From: Chitinophaga varians
GTDB taxonomy: Bacteria; Bacteroidota; Bacteroidia; Chitinophagales; Chitinophagaceae
Direction: 5' to 3'
Assembly (NCBI RefSeq): GCF_012641275.1
Contig: NZ_JABAIA010000003.1
Span: 558,001-622,000 of the forward strand
DNA length: 64,000 bases
Part shown: positions 25,475 through 35,900 of the stretch, one piece after another
Position numbering within the stretch: the stretch's first letter is position 1
Layout: each line of letters begins with the position of its first letter
Position numbers and translations under genes: made by a program
Notes under the pieces: generated by a model
Database searches by the model: none
Seen by the model: only the letters and a program-made list of their open reading frames with translations
What the model was told of the DNA's origin: nothing

Positions 25475-26440
25475 ATGCTTTATCTGAATGCGGACCATAT
25501 CCGTGAAATCGGTATTCAATGGGAGGAACTGACGAATGTGATCAGTGACGCCACTACCGCCCTGCATCAGCAGGACTATTCGCAGCCGATCAAACCGTAT
25601 TTACGCTACGGAGACCCGCAAAACCGGATCATCGCCATGCCTGCCTATGTAGGCGGTCAGGCGCCGCTGGCCGGCATCAAATGGATAGCCAGTTTCCCGG
25701 GCAATATCTACCAGAACAAACTAAGAGCACATTCAGTGACCATCCTCAATGAACATCATTCCGGGATACCACTGTGCGTCATCAATACGGCCACTATCAG
25801 CGGCATCCGCACGGCGGCCGTTTCCGGCGTGATACTGAAAAAGTATCTCGCCTCCAGGAAGGAAGATAAGCAGTTTACCGTAGGCATTATCGGCTTTGGA
25901 CCTATCGGCAGAATGCATCTCAACATGGTCACTGCTATACTGGGCGACCGTCTCAACAGGGTTTTATTGTACGATATCAACGGAGTGGACCTGACAGCTG
26001 TGGACCCTGCCGTGAAAGATAAGGTAGCAGTGGCCGGCTCCTGGCAGGAGTGTTATACGCCGGCCGATATCTTTATTACCTGCACCGTGTCATCTGCGCC
26101 ATATGTTGACCTGCCGCCGGTAAAATCATCCCTGCAGCTGAACGTGTCGCTGCGCGACTATAAAGTGGAAATGGTGCGCCATATGGACGTAGTGGTGGTA
26201 GACGACTGGGAGGAAGTCTGTCGCCAGAACACCGATATCGAAAACATGCATAAGGTCATGGGCCTTGAAAAAGGAGACACATTATCTATCGCCGATGTGG
26301 TCTGTAAAGACGCATTAAAAGACCAGGAAGGCGTAGTGATGTTCAACCCGATGGGCATGGCCATTTATGACATCGCCGTTGGCGGACACTATTATCAGCA
26401 GGCCATCAGCCGCAAAGTAGGCATGATGATGCCTGATTAA
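25475..26440 (+). CDS. sbnB: SbnB-like NAD-dependent dehydrogenase for L-2,3-diaminopropionate synthesis
   Basis: 321 aa, ornithine cyclodeaminase / mu-crystallin superfamily. Residues about 137-145 hold the nucleotide loop GIIGFGPIG, and an N-terminal substrate domain shows YLRYGDPQNRIIAMPAYVGG and GIKWIASFPGN. SbnB oxidatively splits the SbnA product into L-2,3-diaminopropionate and 2-oxoglutarate. The gene follows sbnA by 11 bp, and the first NRPS adenylation domain has an acidic binding pocket, so the amino acid is probably used there. A true ornithine cyclodeaminase is possible by fold alone but less likely beside SbnA. Confidence 0.85.
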   Translation: MLYLNADHIREIGIQWEELTNVISDATTALHQQDYSQPIKPYLRYGDPQNRIIAMPAYVGGQAPLAGIKWIASFPGNIYQNKLRAHSVTILNEHHSGIPLCVINTATISGIRTAAVSGVILKKYLASRKEDKQFTVGIIGFGPIGRMHLNMVTAILGDRLNRVLLYDINGVDLTAVDPAVKDKVAVAGSWQECYTPADIFITCTVSSAPYVDLPPVKSSLQLNVSLRDYKVEMVRHMDVVVVDDWEEVCRQNTDIENMHKVMGLEKGDTLSIADVVCKDALKDQEGVVMFNPMGMAIYDIAVGGHYYQQAISRKVGMMMPD

Positions 26441-26519
26441 CCGCCCTGTATTGTTAACCCCTCAGCTATTTAAGGCGTGAACCCTATCGGCCGGCGCTCC
26501 TGCGCTCCGCCGTCAAAAT

Positions 26520-29500
26520 ATGATATATATGCCACTGCAAAAAGTACCGCTGCATCCCTCGCAGCATGATATATATATGGATCAGCTGATTCATCCCGAC
26601 AGCCCGCAGAATAACAATGGCGGCTATGCGAAAATCATTGGTGACCTGGACAAGAAAATTTTCAGGGAAGCTGTCTTGTCGGTGCCGGAGGTATTTGATG
26701 CTTACAAGCTCCGTTTCGACCTCAGCACGTATGCTGACCATGCTTATGTGGACTGGGATTACCATCAGGAAACCCTGGAGGAAATAGATTTTACGGACAA
26801 GGGGCTGGACGAGGCCATGTTGTGGCTGCGGGCGCAGTTCAATATCCCCATCATGGTCAATAAAGATGAACCCCCTTATGAGCATGGCCTGATTAAGGTG
26901 TCCGATACCGTGCATATTTATTATTTTAAATGCCATCATCTGGCTTCCGACGGCTACGGGATCACTTCACAATACCGGTACATAGCAGATAAATACCGCG
27001 CGCTTAAATACGGGACCGGTGAAACATTTAAGTTTGCTTCCTATGTGGAGGAATGTGCGAAGGCTGCGGCGGAATATAACACACCGGCGTATCATCAGGA
27101 CGGAGCATACTGGAAAAATAAAATTCCACAGAAACCGGTACCGCTCTTTCAAAAGAAACCACAGTATGTTGGCGTGGACGACAAAAGAAGCGAAACACAG
27201 ACCATTGAAATCCCTGAGGAGACACGTCGCTTTCTGGAAGTGTTGCAGGAAAAAACAAAGTCCAGCCTGCAACAGCTTACCACTGCCGCTTTCATTATCT
27301 ACTATTCGAGAATATACGGACGTTCGGAATATCATTTTGGGATGCCGCTGCACAAACGCAGAAACAAACAGTTGCGCGGTATCGCCGGTATGTTTACGGG
27401 CATTATTCCTTTCAAGGGCATTTATGAGCCCGGTATGCTGCTGTCAGAGCTGGTCCGTCAGATATCTGCTTCACAGCGGGAGGATTACCGGTACCAGAAT
27501 TATTTGCTGGGGGACCTTGCCCGGCAGCTACGGGTAAATCCCGCAGAAGATTACCTGCTGGAAGTGATCATCAACAATGCCACCATTACCTGCGAGCTGG
27601 ATTTTGGAGAAGGGATGGAAGCCACTACCTATGGCGTTACCAGCGGATATATGCCTTTCCCGCTGGAGCTGGGATGGTACGATTATGGCCGTCTGCAACC
27701 TATACAACTGCGGATGGACTACCAGTTGCAATATTTCAACGCAGAAGAAATCCGTCTGCTACGGGAACGCATACTGTATATCCTGATGCAGTTCGCCGAT
27801 AAACTGGACAGCAGCATCGATGATATTGATATTCTTCCTGCCGCGGAAAAAGCATTACTGGACAGTTTCAACCTCACAGACCAGCCGGGTGATGAAAATA
27901 CTTCCCTGATCACCTTGCTGGCAGAGCAGGCAGAGCGGGCCCCGGACGCGATAGCCCTCCTGTATGAGGGCACCAAGGTTACTTACCGGGCGCTGGACAA
28001 ACGTTCCAATCAGCTTGCTCATTATCTGCAACGAAGAGGCGTGAAAGCCGATAAACTGGTGCCGGTATGCATCGAGCGTTCGGTGAACATGCTGGTGGCC
28101 ATTCTGGGTATTCTGAAGGCTGGCGCGGCTTACGTTCCTATCGACCCGGAATATCCGGAGGAGAGGATCCGTTACCTGCTGGAAGATACCGGCGCCTATG
28201 TGATGATCAGCAGCAGCTACGGCCGCAGAAATATTCCAAAAGATATAGCCGTCAGCGTTATCCTGGCCGACCATGTTCCGGATGTCTTTACCAATGAACC
28301 GGTACAAGCCACAGGGCATATCCCGGCACCGGGCGACCTGGCCTATATGATTTATACCTCCGGTTCCACAGGCCTGCCAAAGGGCGTAATGGTGGAACAT
28401 AAAGGAATGCTCAATCACCTGTTGGCCAAAATAACGGAGCTCAATATTCATCAGTATTCAACCATCGCATTTACGGCTCCCTATACCTTCGATATTTCTG
28501 TATGGCAGATGCTGGCGGCGCTGGTCTGTGGCGGAACTACGGTTATCTACCCGGACCACCTGATTTACAATCCGGCTGCTTTCATCCGCGCAGTGGACCA
28601 TCATCATGTGACGGTACTGGAATTGGTGCCTTCCTATCTTGCCGCGGTGCTGAAAGAAAATACCGGTGCTACCCTGAAGCACCTGGAATACCTGCTGGTA
28701 ACCGGTGAAGCGGTGAATGGCCACCTGTTGCAACAGTGGTTCAGCCATCCGGAGTACAGCCGTATTCCGGTTGTTAACGCCTACGGCCCTACAGAAGCCT
28801 CTGACGATATCTGCCATCATTTTATGCATGAAGCGCCTGCCGGCGCCAATGTACCGTTGGGCAAGCCTATTCGTAATACGAGGATACATATACTGGGACC
28901 CTCGCTGCATCGTTTGCCCATAGGGGTGCCAGGTGAAGTAGCCGTTTCCGGCTGGGGCATCGCCCGCGGATATCTCAACCGGCAGGACCTTACAACAGAA
29001 AAATTTATTGCCAATCCGTTTGATAATGGCGATCATGCCCGGTTATACCGCACAGGTGATTTAGGCAGATGGCTGCCTGACGGCACCATTGAATATTTCG
29101 GCCGTATAGACGACCAGGTAAAAATCCGGGGTTATCGTATCGAGCTGGGAGAGATAGAAAACGTGTTGCTGCATTGTCCGCTGGTGAGCGATGCCGTGGT
29201 GGTCAAAACAGACGGGGACAATACCCGCCTCATTGGTTATGTGGTGCCCGCAGCAACTTTCGATAAAGATGCTATTCTGCAATATCTGCAGGGCCGGCTG
29301 CCGGAATATATGGTGCCTTCATTGCTGATACCCCTGGATGAAATACCCCTGACCGCAAACGGTAAAAAGGACCGGAAAGCATTGCCTGCGCCTGATGGCG
29401 AAGCATTACAGGCGCCGGAGTATGTTGCCCCCCGCAACGAAACAGAAAGGAAGATAGCCGATATCTGTGCCGGCCTGCTCGAAATCCAACAGATAGGCAT

Positions 29501-29696
29501 ATACGATAAGCTGCCGGAGCTGGGTATGCATTCTCTTCTCATGATGCGTGTGGCGGCGTCTTTACAGGCTCAATTCGGTATAACCGTCACCGTGAGAGAA
29601 CTGTTCAGCCTTCATACCGTGGCTGCTCTCGCTCAAACGCTGGAAGACCGTACCACACGAAGCCAGCCCAAAAAGGAAAAGAGAATCGTATTGTGA
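26520..29696 (+). CDS. NRPS, initiation module (starter C-A-T)
   Basis: 1058 aa. The condensation domain covers about 5-440, with HHLASDG at 139-145. Its opening (LHPSQHDIYMDQLIHPDSPQ, NNNGGYAKI) is the pattern of starter or acyl-accepting C domains, unlike the other nine C domains here. The adenylation domain covers about 455-960 (TSGSTGLPKG at 613); pocket residues D-I-W-E-L-T-A-D-D, with three acids, suggest a basic substrate, probably diaminopropionate. The carrier domain covers about 975-1045, with Ser1005 in LGMHSL, a departure from LGGxS. There is no E domain. The tail is short and basic (KKEKRIVL), perhaps docking to the next protein's TubC domain. Another ATG lies at 26529. Confidence 0.93.
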   Translation: MIYMPLQKVPLHPSQHDIYMDQLIHPDSPQNNNGGYAKIIGDLDKKIFREAVLSVPEVFDAYKLRFDLSTYADHAYVDWDYHQETLEEIDFTDKGLDEAMLWLRAQFNIPIMVNKDEPPYEHGLIKVSDTVHIYYFKCHHLASDGYGITSQYRYIADKYRALKYGTGETFKFASYVEECAKAAAEYNTPAYHQDGAYWKNKIPQKPVPLFQKKPQYVGVDDKRSETQTIEIPEETRRFLEVLQEKTKSSLQQLTTAAFIIYYSRIYGRSEYHFGMPLHKRRNKQLRGIAGMFTGIIPFKGIYEPGMLLSELVRQISASQREDYRYQNYLLGDLARQLRVNPAEDYLLEVIINNATITCELDFGEGMEATTYGVTSGYMPFPLELGWYDYGRLQPIQLRMDYQLQYFNAEEIRLLRERILYILMQFADKLDSSIDDIDILPAAEKALLDSFNLTDQPGDENTSLITLLAEQAERAPDAIALLYEGTKVTYRALDKRSNQLAHYLQRRGVKADKLVPVCIERSVNMLVAILGILKAGAAYVPIDPEYPEERIRYLLEDTGAYVMISSSYGRRNIPKDIAVSVILADHVPDVFTNEPVQATGHIPAPGDLAYMIYTSGSTGLPKGVMVEHKGMLNHLLAKITELNIHQYSTIAFTAPYTFDISVWQMLAALVCGGTTVIYPDHLIYNPAAFIRAVDHHHVTVLELVPSYLAAVLKENTGATLKHLEYLLVTGEAVNGHLLQQWFSHPEYSRIPVVNAYGPTEASDDICHHFMHEAPAGANVPLGKPIRNTRIHILGPSLHRLPIGVPGEVAVSGWGIARGYLNRQDLTTEKFIANPFDNGDHARLYRTGDLGRWLPDGTIEYFGRIDDQVKIRGYRIELGEIENVLLHCPLVSDAVVVKTDGDNTRLIGYVVPAATFDKDAILQYLQGRLPEYMVPSLLIPLDEIPLTANGKKDRKALPAPDGEALQAPEYVAPRNETERKIADICAGLLEIQQIGIYDKLPELGMHSLLMMRVAASLQAQFGITVTVRELFSLHTVAALAQTLEDRTTRSQPKKEKRIVL
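26541..29650 (+). other. NRPS module 1: Cstarter-A(basic, Dap?)-T
   Basis: No upstream acyl ligase, loading module or carrier protein is seen in the window, so the acyl donor, if there is one, must come from elsewhere, for example acyl-CoA. Substrate call: code DIWELTADD(K), inferred from acidic residues 278, 330 and 331 and the SbnA/SbnB genes. I know no exact code match. Confidence 0.6.
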
Positions 29697-29741
29697 CAAA
29701 AATTCAACATCATCCAGCATTTTTTATTAAATCTCAGCACA

Positions 29742-29930
29742 ATGCCAAGTTTAAACGTCAACGATATTGTAGCCCTCCTGCAACAGGCTGCTGAAAATGG
29801 AGTCACCTTATCTTTTGAAAACAACAACCTGTTACTGGACATCGCGGAAGACAGGGAAATCGACGAATCATTTCTTACGAAACTAAGACAGCATAAAGTA
29901 CACCTGATCGAATACCTGAAGCAACAGGGC
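29742..29930 (+). other. TubC-type N-terminal docking domain of the second NRPS
   Basis: Residues ~5-62 (IVALLQQAAENGVTLSFENN then LTKLRQHKVHLIEYLKQQ) fit the TubC_N pattern: amphipathic helix, GV-x-L hairpin, final K-rich helix. It should bind a short C-terminal linear motif of the upstream NRPS. Confidence 0.82.
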
Positions 29931-32900
29931 GACGGACAGGCATATACCAACGAGATAACCCCGCTGGCAGCCATCTTTGAAGGGCATGTTCCGTTGTCGT
30001 TCAGTCAGGAACGCCTCTGGTTCATCGACCAGTTGCAGGGCAGCGTGCAATACCACATGCGGGGCGCTTTCCGGATCAATGGCCGCCTCGACACCGCTTC
30101 GCTGGAACGAACGTTCCAGGCTATTGTTAATCGTCATGAAGTACTACGCACTGTCATCCTGCAGGAAGAAGGCCGCCCGTATCAACATCTGCTTCAAAAA
30201 GACACCTGGCATATGGGACTTACGGATGATGACCGGTACCGTGAAGATCCGGAGCAGTTGCATGCCTACATTACCACCTTGTTCAATATACCTTTCGATC
30301 TCTCAAAAGACCATACTTTCCGGGCACATTTGATCAAACTGGCGCCGGATGTACATATGCTGGTGATCGTGATCCACCACATTGCTGCCGATGGCTGGTC
30401 TCTGTCTGTGCTGATCAATGAAATGGTAAAGCTGTATGCCGTTTATTCCAGCGGACATGCAGATACCACACAGCCGCTGCCTGTGCAGTACGCTGACTAT
30501 GCGTTGTGGCAACGTAAAAACCTGCAGGGGATATTACTGGATAAAAAACTGGCCTACTGGCGTAAAAAATTATCCGGGACCACCTTACTGGAATTGCCTG
30601 CAGATGGCGACCGTGGTATGTTGAAAAGCACCCGCGGCGCCATGATCACTTTTACGATCAATACAACACTCACGGAGCGGTTGCGGCAACTTTCCCATGA
30701 ACGGCAAGCCACGCTGTACATGACGCTGCTGGCTGCATTTAAAGTGTTGCTGTACCGCTACAGCGGCGTGGAAGACGTCTGCGTGGGCGGCGCAATAGCT
30801 GGACGGATGCAGAAGGAAGTGGAAGGGCTTATCGGCTTTTTTGTCAATACCCTGGCGCTCAGAAGTGACCTGGGCGGCAATCCTGCATTTACGGATTTTC
30901 TCGAACAGCTGAAAAATACCATGCTGGACGCATATGAGAACCAGGAAGCGCCCTTTGAAAAAGTAGTGGAGATGATGGGAGGGGAAAGGGATATCAGTAA
31001 GAACCCGCTCTTCCAGGTGATATTTGTGTTACAGAACGCGCCTCAGATGCCGTCGTTGAAACTGGGAGACGCCACCATCAGCCGCGAACCGGTGAAACAC
31101 ATTACCAGCCTGTTCGATCAGTTCTGGTCGCTCGAAGAAAATCAGGAAGGCCTCAAAGTGGAACTGGAATATTGCGTGGACCTTTTCAGCGAAGCCACCA
31201 TGCAACGCATGGTCACCCATTACCTGCAATTGTTGAATGCTGTGGTGGACAACCCCACGGGGCAGGTAGGCTCCTTCGATATACTGCCGGCAGAAGAGAA
31301 GAAAGCGGTGCTGCATTCGTTCAACGATACAGCCGTGGCCTATCCTGCCGGGCAGACGATCACCGCCCTGTTTGATCAGCAGGCGCAGAAAACACCGGGA
31401 GCCATAGCCTTGTCTTTCGGCAGTGAACAACTGACCTACAGGACACTGGAAGACCGTGCCAATCGCCTGGCGCAATACCTGAAAAATCTGGGTGTTCGTC
31501 CGGGTATGTTCGTGCCTTTATGCCTGGACCGTTCTGTGGAACTGATCATCGGCATCCTTGGCATTCTGAAAGCCGGCGGCGTATATGTTCCCATTGATCC
31601 GGAATATCCCAAAGAGCGTATCCGCTTCATGTTGCAGGATACCGGGGGCAACAGGATACTCACTAACACAGCCTATCAGGCGCTCCTGCTGGAGGCGGCC
31701 CCGGATGCGGTACTGCTGTGCACCGATCAGATGACGGCCGCACTGGAAGCGCTGCCCGGAATACCGGTGCAGACCAATCTTACCGCGGACGCAGTGGCCT
31801 ATGTGATGTATACTTCCGGTTCTACCGGTAAACCCAAAGGCGCACTGGTAACACATCGTAACGTGGTAAGCCTGGCCACCGGCGGTAATTTCGTGCCGCT
31901 CGGCCCGGATGATGTATTGTTGTCTACCGGCTCTCCTTCCTTTGATGCTACCACCATAGAATACTGGGGGATGTTGCTCAACGGTGGTCAGCTGGTCATG
32001 TGCCCGCAACATCATTTTCTCGATAACCGCCTGCTGCGGGATGAGATCCGCAACCGGAAAGTCACCAAGATGTGGTTTACCGCCAGCTGGTTTAATCAGT
32101 TGGTGGATGACGATATACAATTGTTTGAAGGGCTCGCCGTGGTGATGGTGGGAGGAGAGAAACTGTCGGAGGAACATATCCGCCGCTTCCGGGCGGCATG
32201 GCCGCAGACGACCGTTATTAACGGTTACGGTCCTACGGAGAATACCACGTTTTCCCTTACTTATCCCATTGATACTTTAATACGCGGTAAGAGCATTCCT
32301 ATCGGCCGTCCGTTAGGCAACCGTACCGCTTATGTGCTGGATGCTTTCGGTAACCCCGCGCCGATTGGCGTAGCAGGGGAGTTGTATGTTGGCGGCGCCG
32401 GTGTTTCGGCGGGCTATCTGCATCAGCCGGAACTGACCGCTGAAAAATTTGTGGCCGATCCATTCAGTGGCGAACAGGGCGCCCGGCTGTACCGCACCGG
32501 TGACCGCGCCCGCTGGCTGGCCGATGGCACCGTGGAATACCTTGGCCGTATAGACGACCAGGTGAAAATCCGCGGTTACCGCATAGAACCCGGCGAGATA
32601 GAAAAAGTACTCAACAGCCTCGATGAAGTCACCGCCGGTGCTGTAGTGGTAAAACAACAGGCGCCCGGTGAAAAAAGACTGGTAGGCTATTATATCCCGG
32701 ACCAGCAGGCTATACGAAGAAAAGAAGCACAGTTGTACCTGCAACAGGTGGAGACATGGAAGGAGCTGTATGAAACAGCCTACACCAAAGCAGAAGAGGT
32801 GCCCGATCTCGACGAGGAGTTTAACATCACCGGCTGGAACGACAGCTTCACCGGCGGCGCCATTGCGCCTGAACTGATGGCCCAGTGGTTACAGGATATC

Positions 32901-35900
32901 ACCAAAGTCATCCTCGCAGAATCACCCAAACGGGTACTCGAAATAGGCAGCGGTACCGGTCTGATTTATTATCAGCTGGCGGGACATATCGACCGCTACA
33001 TCGGCACCGACTTCTCCAGCGTATCTATGGCGCAGATACAGCGAAGAATAGATAAAAAAGAACGTACCTACCCGGATACCACGCTGAAGCTGTGCGCGGC
33101 ACACGATGTGACAATCGATGAACAGGAGTCCGTCGATACCATCATCCTTAACTCCATCGTACAGTACTTCCCGGGAGAACAATACATGACGGACGTCCTC
33201 ACCAAATGTGTGTCCCTGCTCAAAGGCAATGGTACCATCATCATTGGCGACGTCCGCGATCTTCGCCTGTTGCCGTCTTTCAAGCGCCGGCTGCAACTGG
33301 CTGTGCTACAGGACAGGACCAACATCCGTGAATTTAACTGGCAGGTGGAACAAGAGGTGCTGAAGGAAGAAGAGCTGTGTTTCTCTCCGGCTTATTTTTA
33401 TCAGCTGGCCAACATCTTCCCGGAGATCACGCATATCAATATTCAATGGAAAGAGGCCGATTACAGTAATGAGTTGAGCCTTTACCGTTATACGGTCATC
33501 ATACATGTAGGGAAGGAAAAGAACGTACTTCGTACCAACTGGCAGTCGTGGGATGCGCTGGAAGACAAGAACAGCGTGCTCGACGAGCTGACAGCGGACC
33601 ATGATATCATCGCTTTAAAAGACGTGCCTAACCCAAGGCTCTGGAAAGAAAGGCTGCTGGACCTGGCGCTGCGAAGCAAGGCAGTGGAAACGGTACGGGA
33701 GCTGGCGGCTTTCAGTACCAAAGCAGACCCGGAAACCCGCATGGTGCAGGAAATCATCCGCCTGGCCAAAGCCAAAGGTTATCACTATCGCCTGCTGGTA
33801 CATGAAGATCCGCTGAAGGCAGACCTGGTACTGGAACGGCATCCTTTTGACGGTATCATCGAACGGGCCACAGTGCCTGCAGTCGCCGCCACTACGCCCA
33901 GGACGAGTGTTCCGCTGTTCCCCGATATCTGCGCGCTGATACAGCGCGATATCCGAGAAACGATGGCCCGGCTGCTGCCGGATTATATGGTCCCTACTGA
34001 CTTTGTCGCCCTGCAGCAGTTACCGCTGACCAACAACGGTAAGACAGACCGCCGCTTCCTCAGCGAGCGGGAAGACCTGCAGCGCAAAAGCAACATCCAT
34101 TACCAGGCGCCGGTAACGCCCACAGAGCGCGAGCTGGCTGCTATCTGGACAGACCTGCTCCGGGTGGATACCATCGGCGTAAAAGATAATTTCTTTGAAT
34201 CGGGAGGACACTCCCTGCTGGCCACCCGTGCGGTGTCCGCTATCAGAAAAGTGCTGAATGTGGAAATGGCGGTAAGGGACTTCTTCCTGTACCCGACCAT
34301 CAGTCAACAGGCCGCTTATCTGGACCAGCAGGACAGAAGCCGTCTCCTGCCACCAGTACTGACCGGCCGTCGCCCTTCCCTGATACCGTTGTCGTTTAGC
34401 CAGGAACGTTTGTGGTTTATTGATGAACTGGAAGGCTCATTAGCCTATCATATGCCACTGGCGCTGCGGCTGAAAGGCGCGCTCAACAAAGAAGCGCTGG
34501 TAAAAGCCCTGCAGGCGCTGGTGAACCGCCACGAGATACTGCGCACCGTTATCCGCGAGAAAAACGGGACCGCTTATCAGCAGGTAATGGACAAAGACAA
34601 ATGGCAGATGGACGTATCGCAGTGGGACCTGCGCCTAACTGATACGGCTACCCTGCATAAGCATATCCTGTCGGTGATCAACACGCCGTTCAACCTCTTG
34701 GAAGACCATATGCTGCGCGCCCACCTGATGGAAGGCGCCCATGAGGAATACATCCTCGTGATGGTCATGCATCATATCGCCTCCGATGGCTGGTCTGTTT
34801 CCATACTGGTAAATGAACTGGCGGCTTACTATGAAGCCTATACGGAAAACAGCCCGGCGGCAGTAGCTGAACTGGAGCTGCAATACGCTGATTTCGCTGT
34901 TTGGCAGCGCAACTGGCTGACGCCGGAAGTGCTGGAAACACGATTGGAATACTGGAAACAACAATTGGAAGGCGTAGCGCCGCTGAACCTGCCCACCGAC
35001 CGTACCCGTCCGGTGGTGCAGAGCAGACGTGGCAGCATGGCCACCTTCAAAATAGAAAACATTCTGAAGGAACAGTTAAAACAACTGGCGCAACAACAGG
35101 ACGCGACCCTGTTTATGACATTGCTGGCAGCTTTTAAAGTACTGTTGCACCGTTACAGCGGACAGGATGATATCTGCGTGGGCAGCCCCGTTGCCGGCAG
35201 GATACAGCAGGAGGTGGAAGGACTGATCGGTTTCTTTGTGAATACGCTGGCATTGCGCAGCGATCTGGGAAATAATCCTTCCTTTACGACCTTGCTGCAA
35301 CAGGTGAAAGAAACAACACTGGGCGCCTATGATCACCAGGAAGTGCCTTTCGAAAAAATAGTGGATGCCGTTGTTACCAGCAGGGACCTGAGCAGAACAC
35401 CGTTGTTCCAGGTAGTCTTCGGTTTACAGAACATGCCGGACATCCCGGCGATCAGCCTCGGCAGCGTGTCTGTGAAGGAAGAAGTGTTTGAACATACCAC
35501 AGCGCAGTTTGATTTAAGTTTCTCCGCCATCGAGAACCGAGACGGTATCGAGGTGAACGTGGAATATTGCAGCGACTTGTTCGACCATCGGACAATTCTC
35601 CGTTTGTGGCAGCATTTTGAACAGCTGCTGCGCAGCGTGGTGCTGAAGCCGGAAGAAAAAATCGGTTTGCTGCCCATGCTCGCCAAAGGAGAACGGGAAC
35701 AGTTGCTGGAGACCTTCAATGCCGCGGCTGTCGGTTATCCCAAAGAAAAGACCATCGTAGACCTGCTGATGGAACAGGCGCTTCGTACGCCCGGCGCCGT
35801 AGCCGTATCGCTCGATGGAGATACGCTGACGTACAAGGAATTACATGCCCGCTCCAATCAGCTGGCACACCATCTGCGCGAAAAAGGCGTGAAGGAGGAT

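Noticed and set aside
25475..26440. Ornithine cyclodeaminase supplying proline
   Set aside because: The fold fits, but direct linkage to an SbnA-like gene and the basic first NRPS pocket make SbnB the better call; no Pro code is present in the readable modules.
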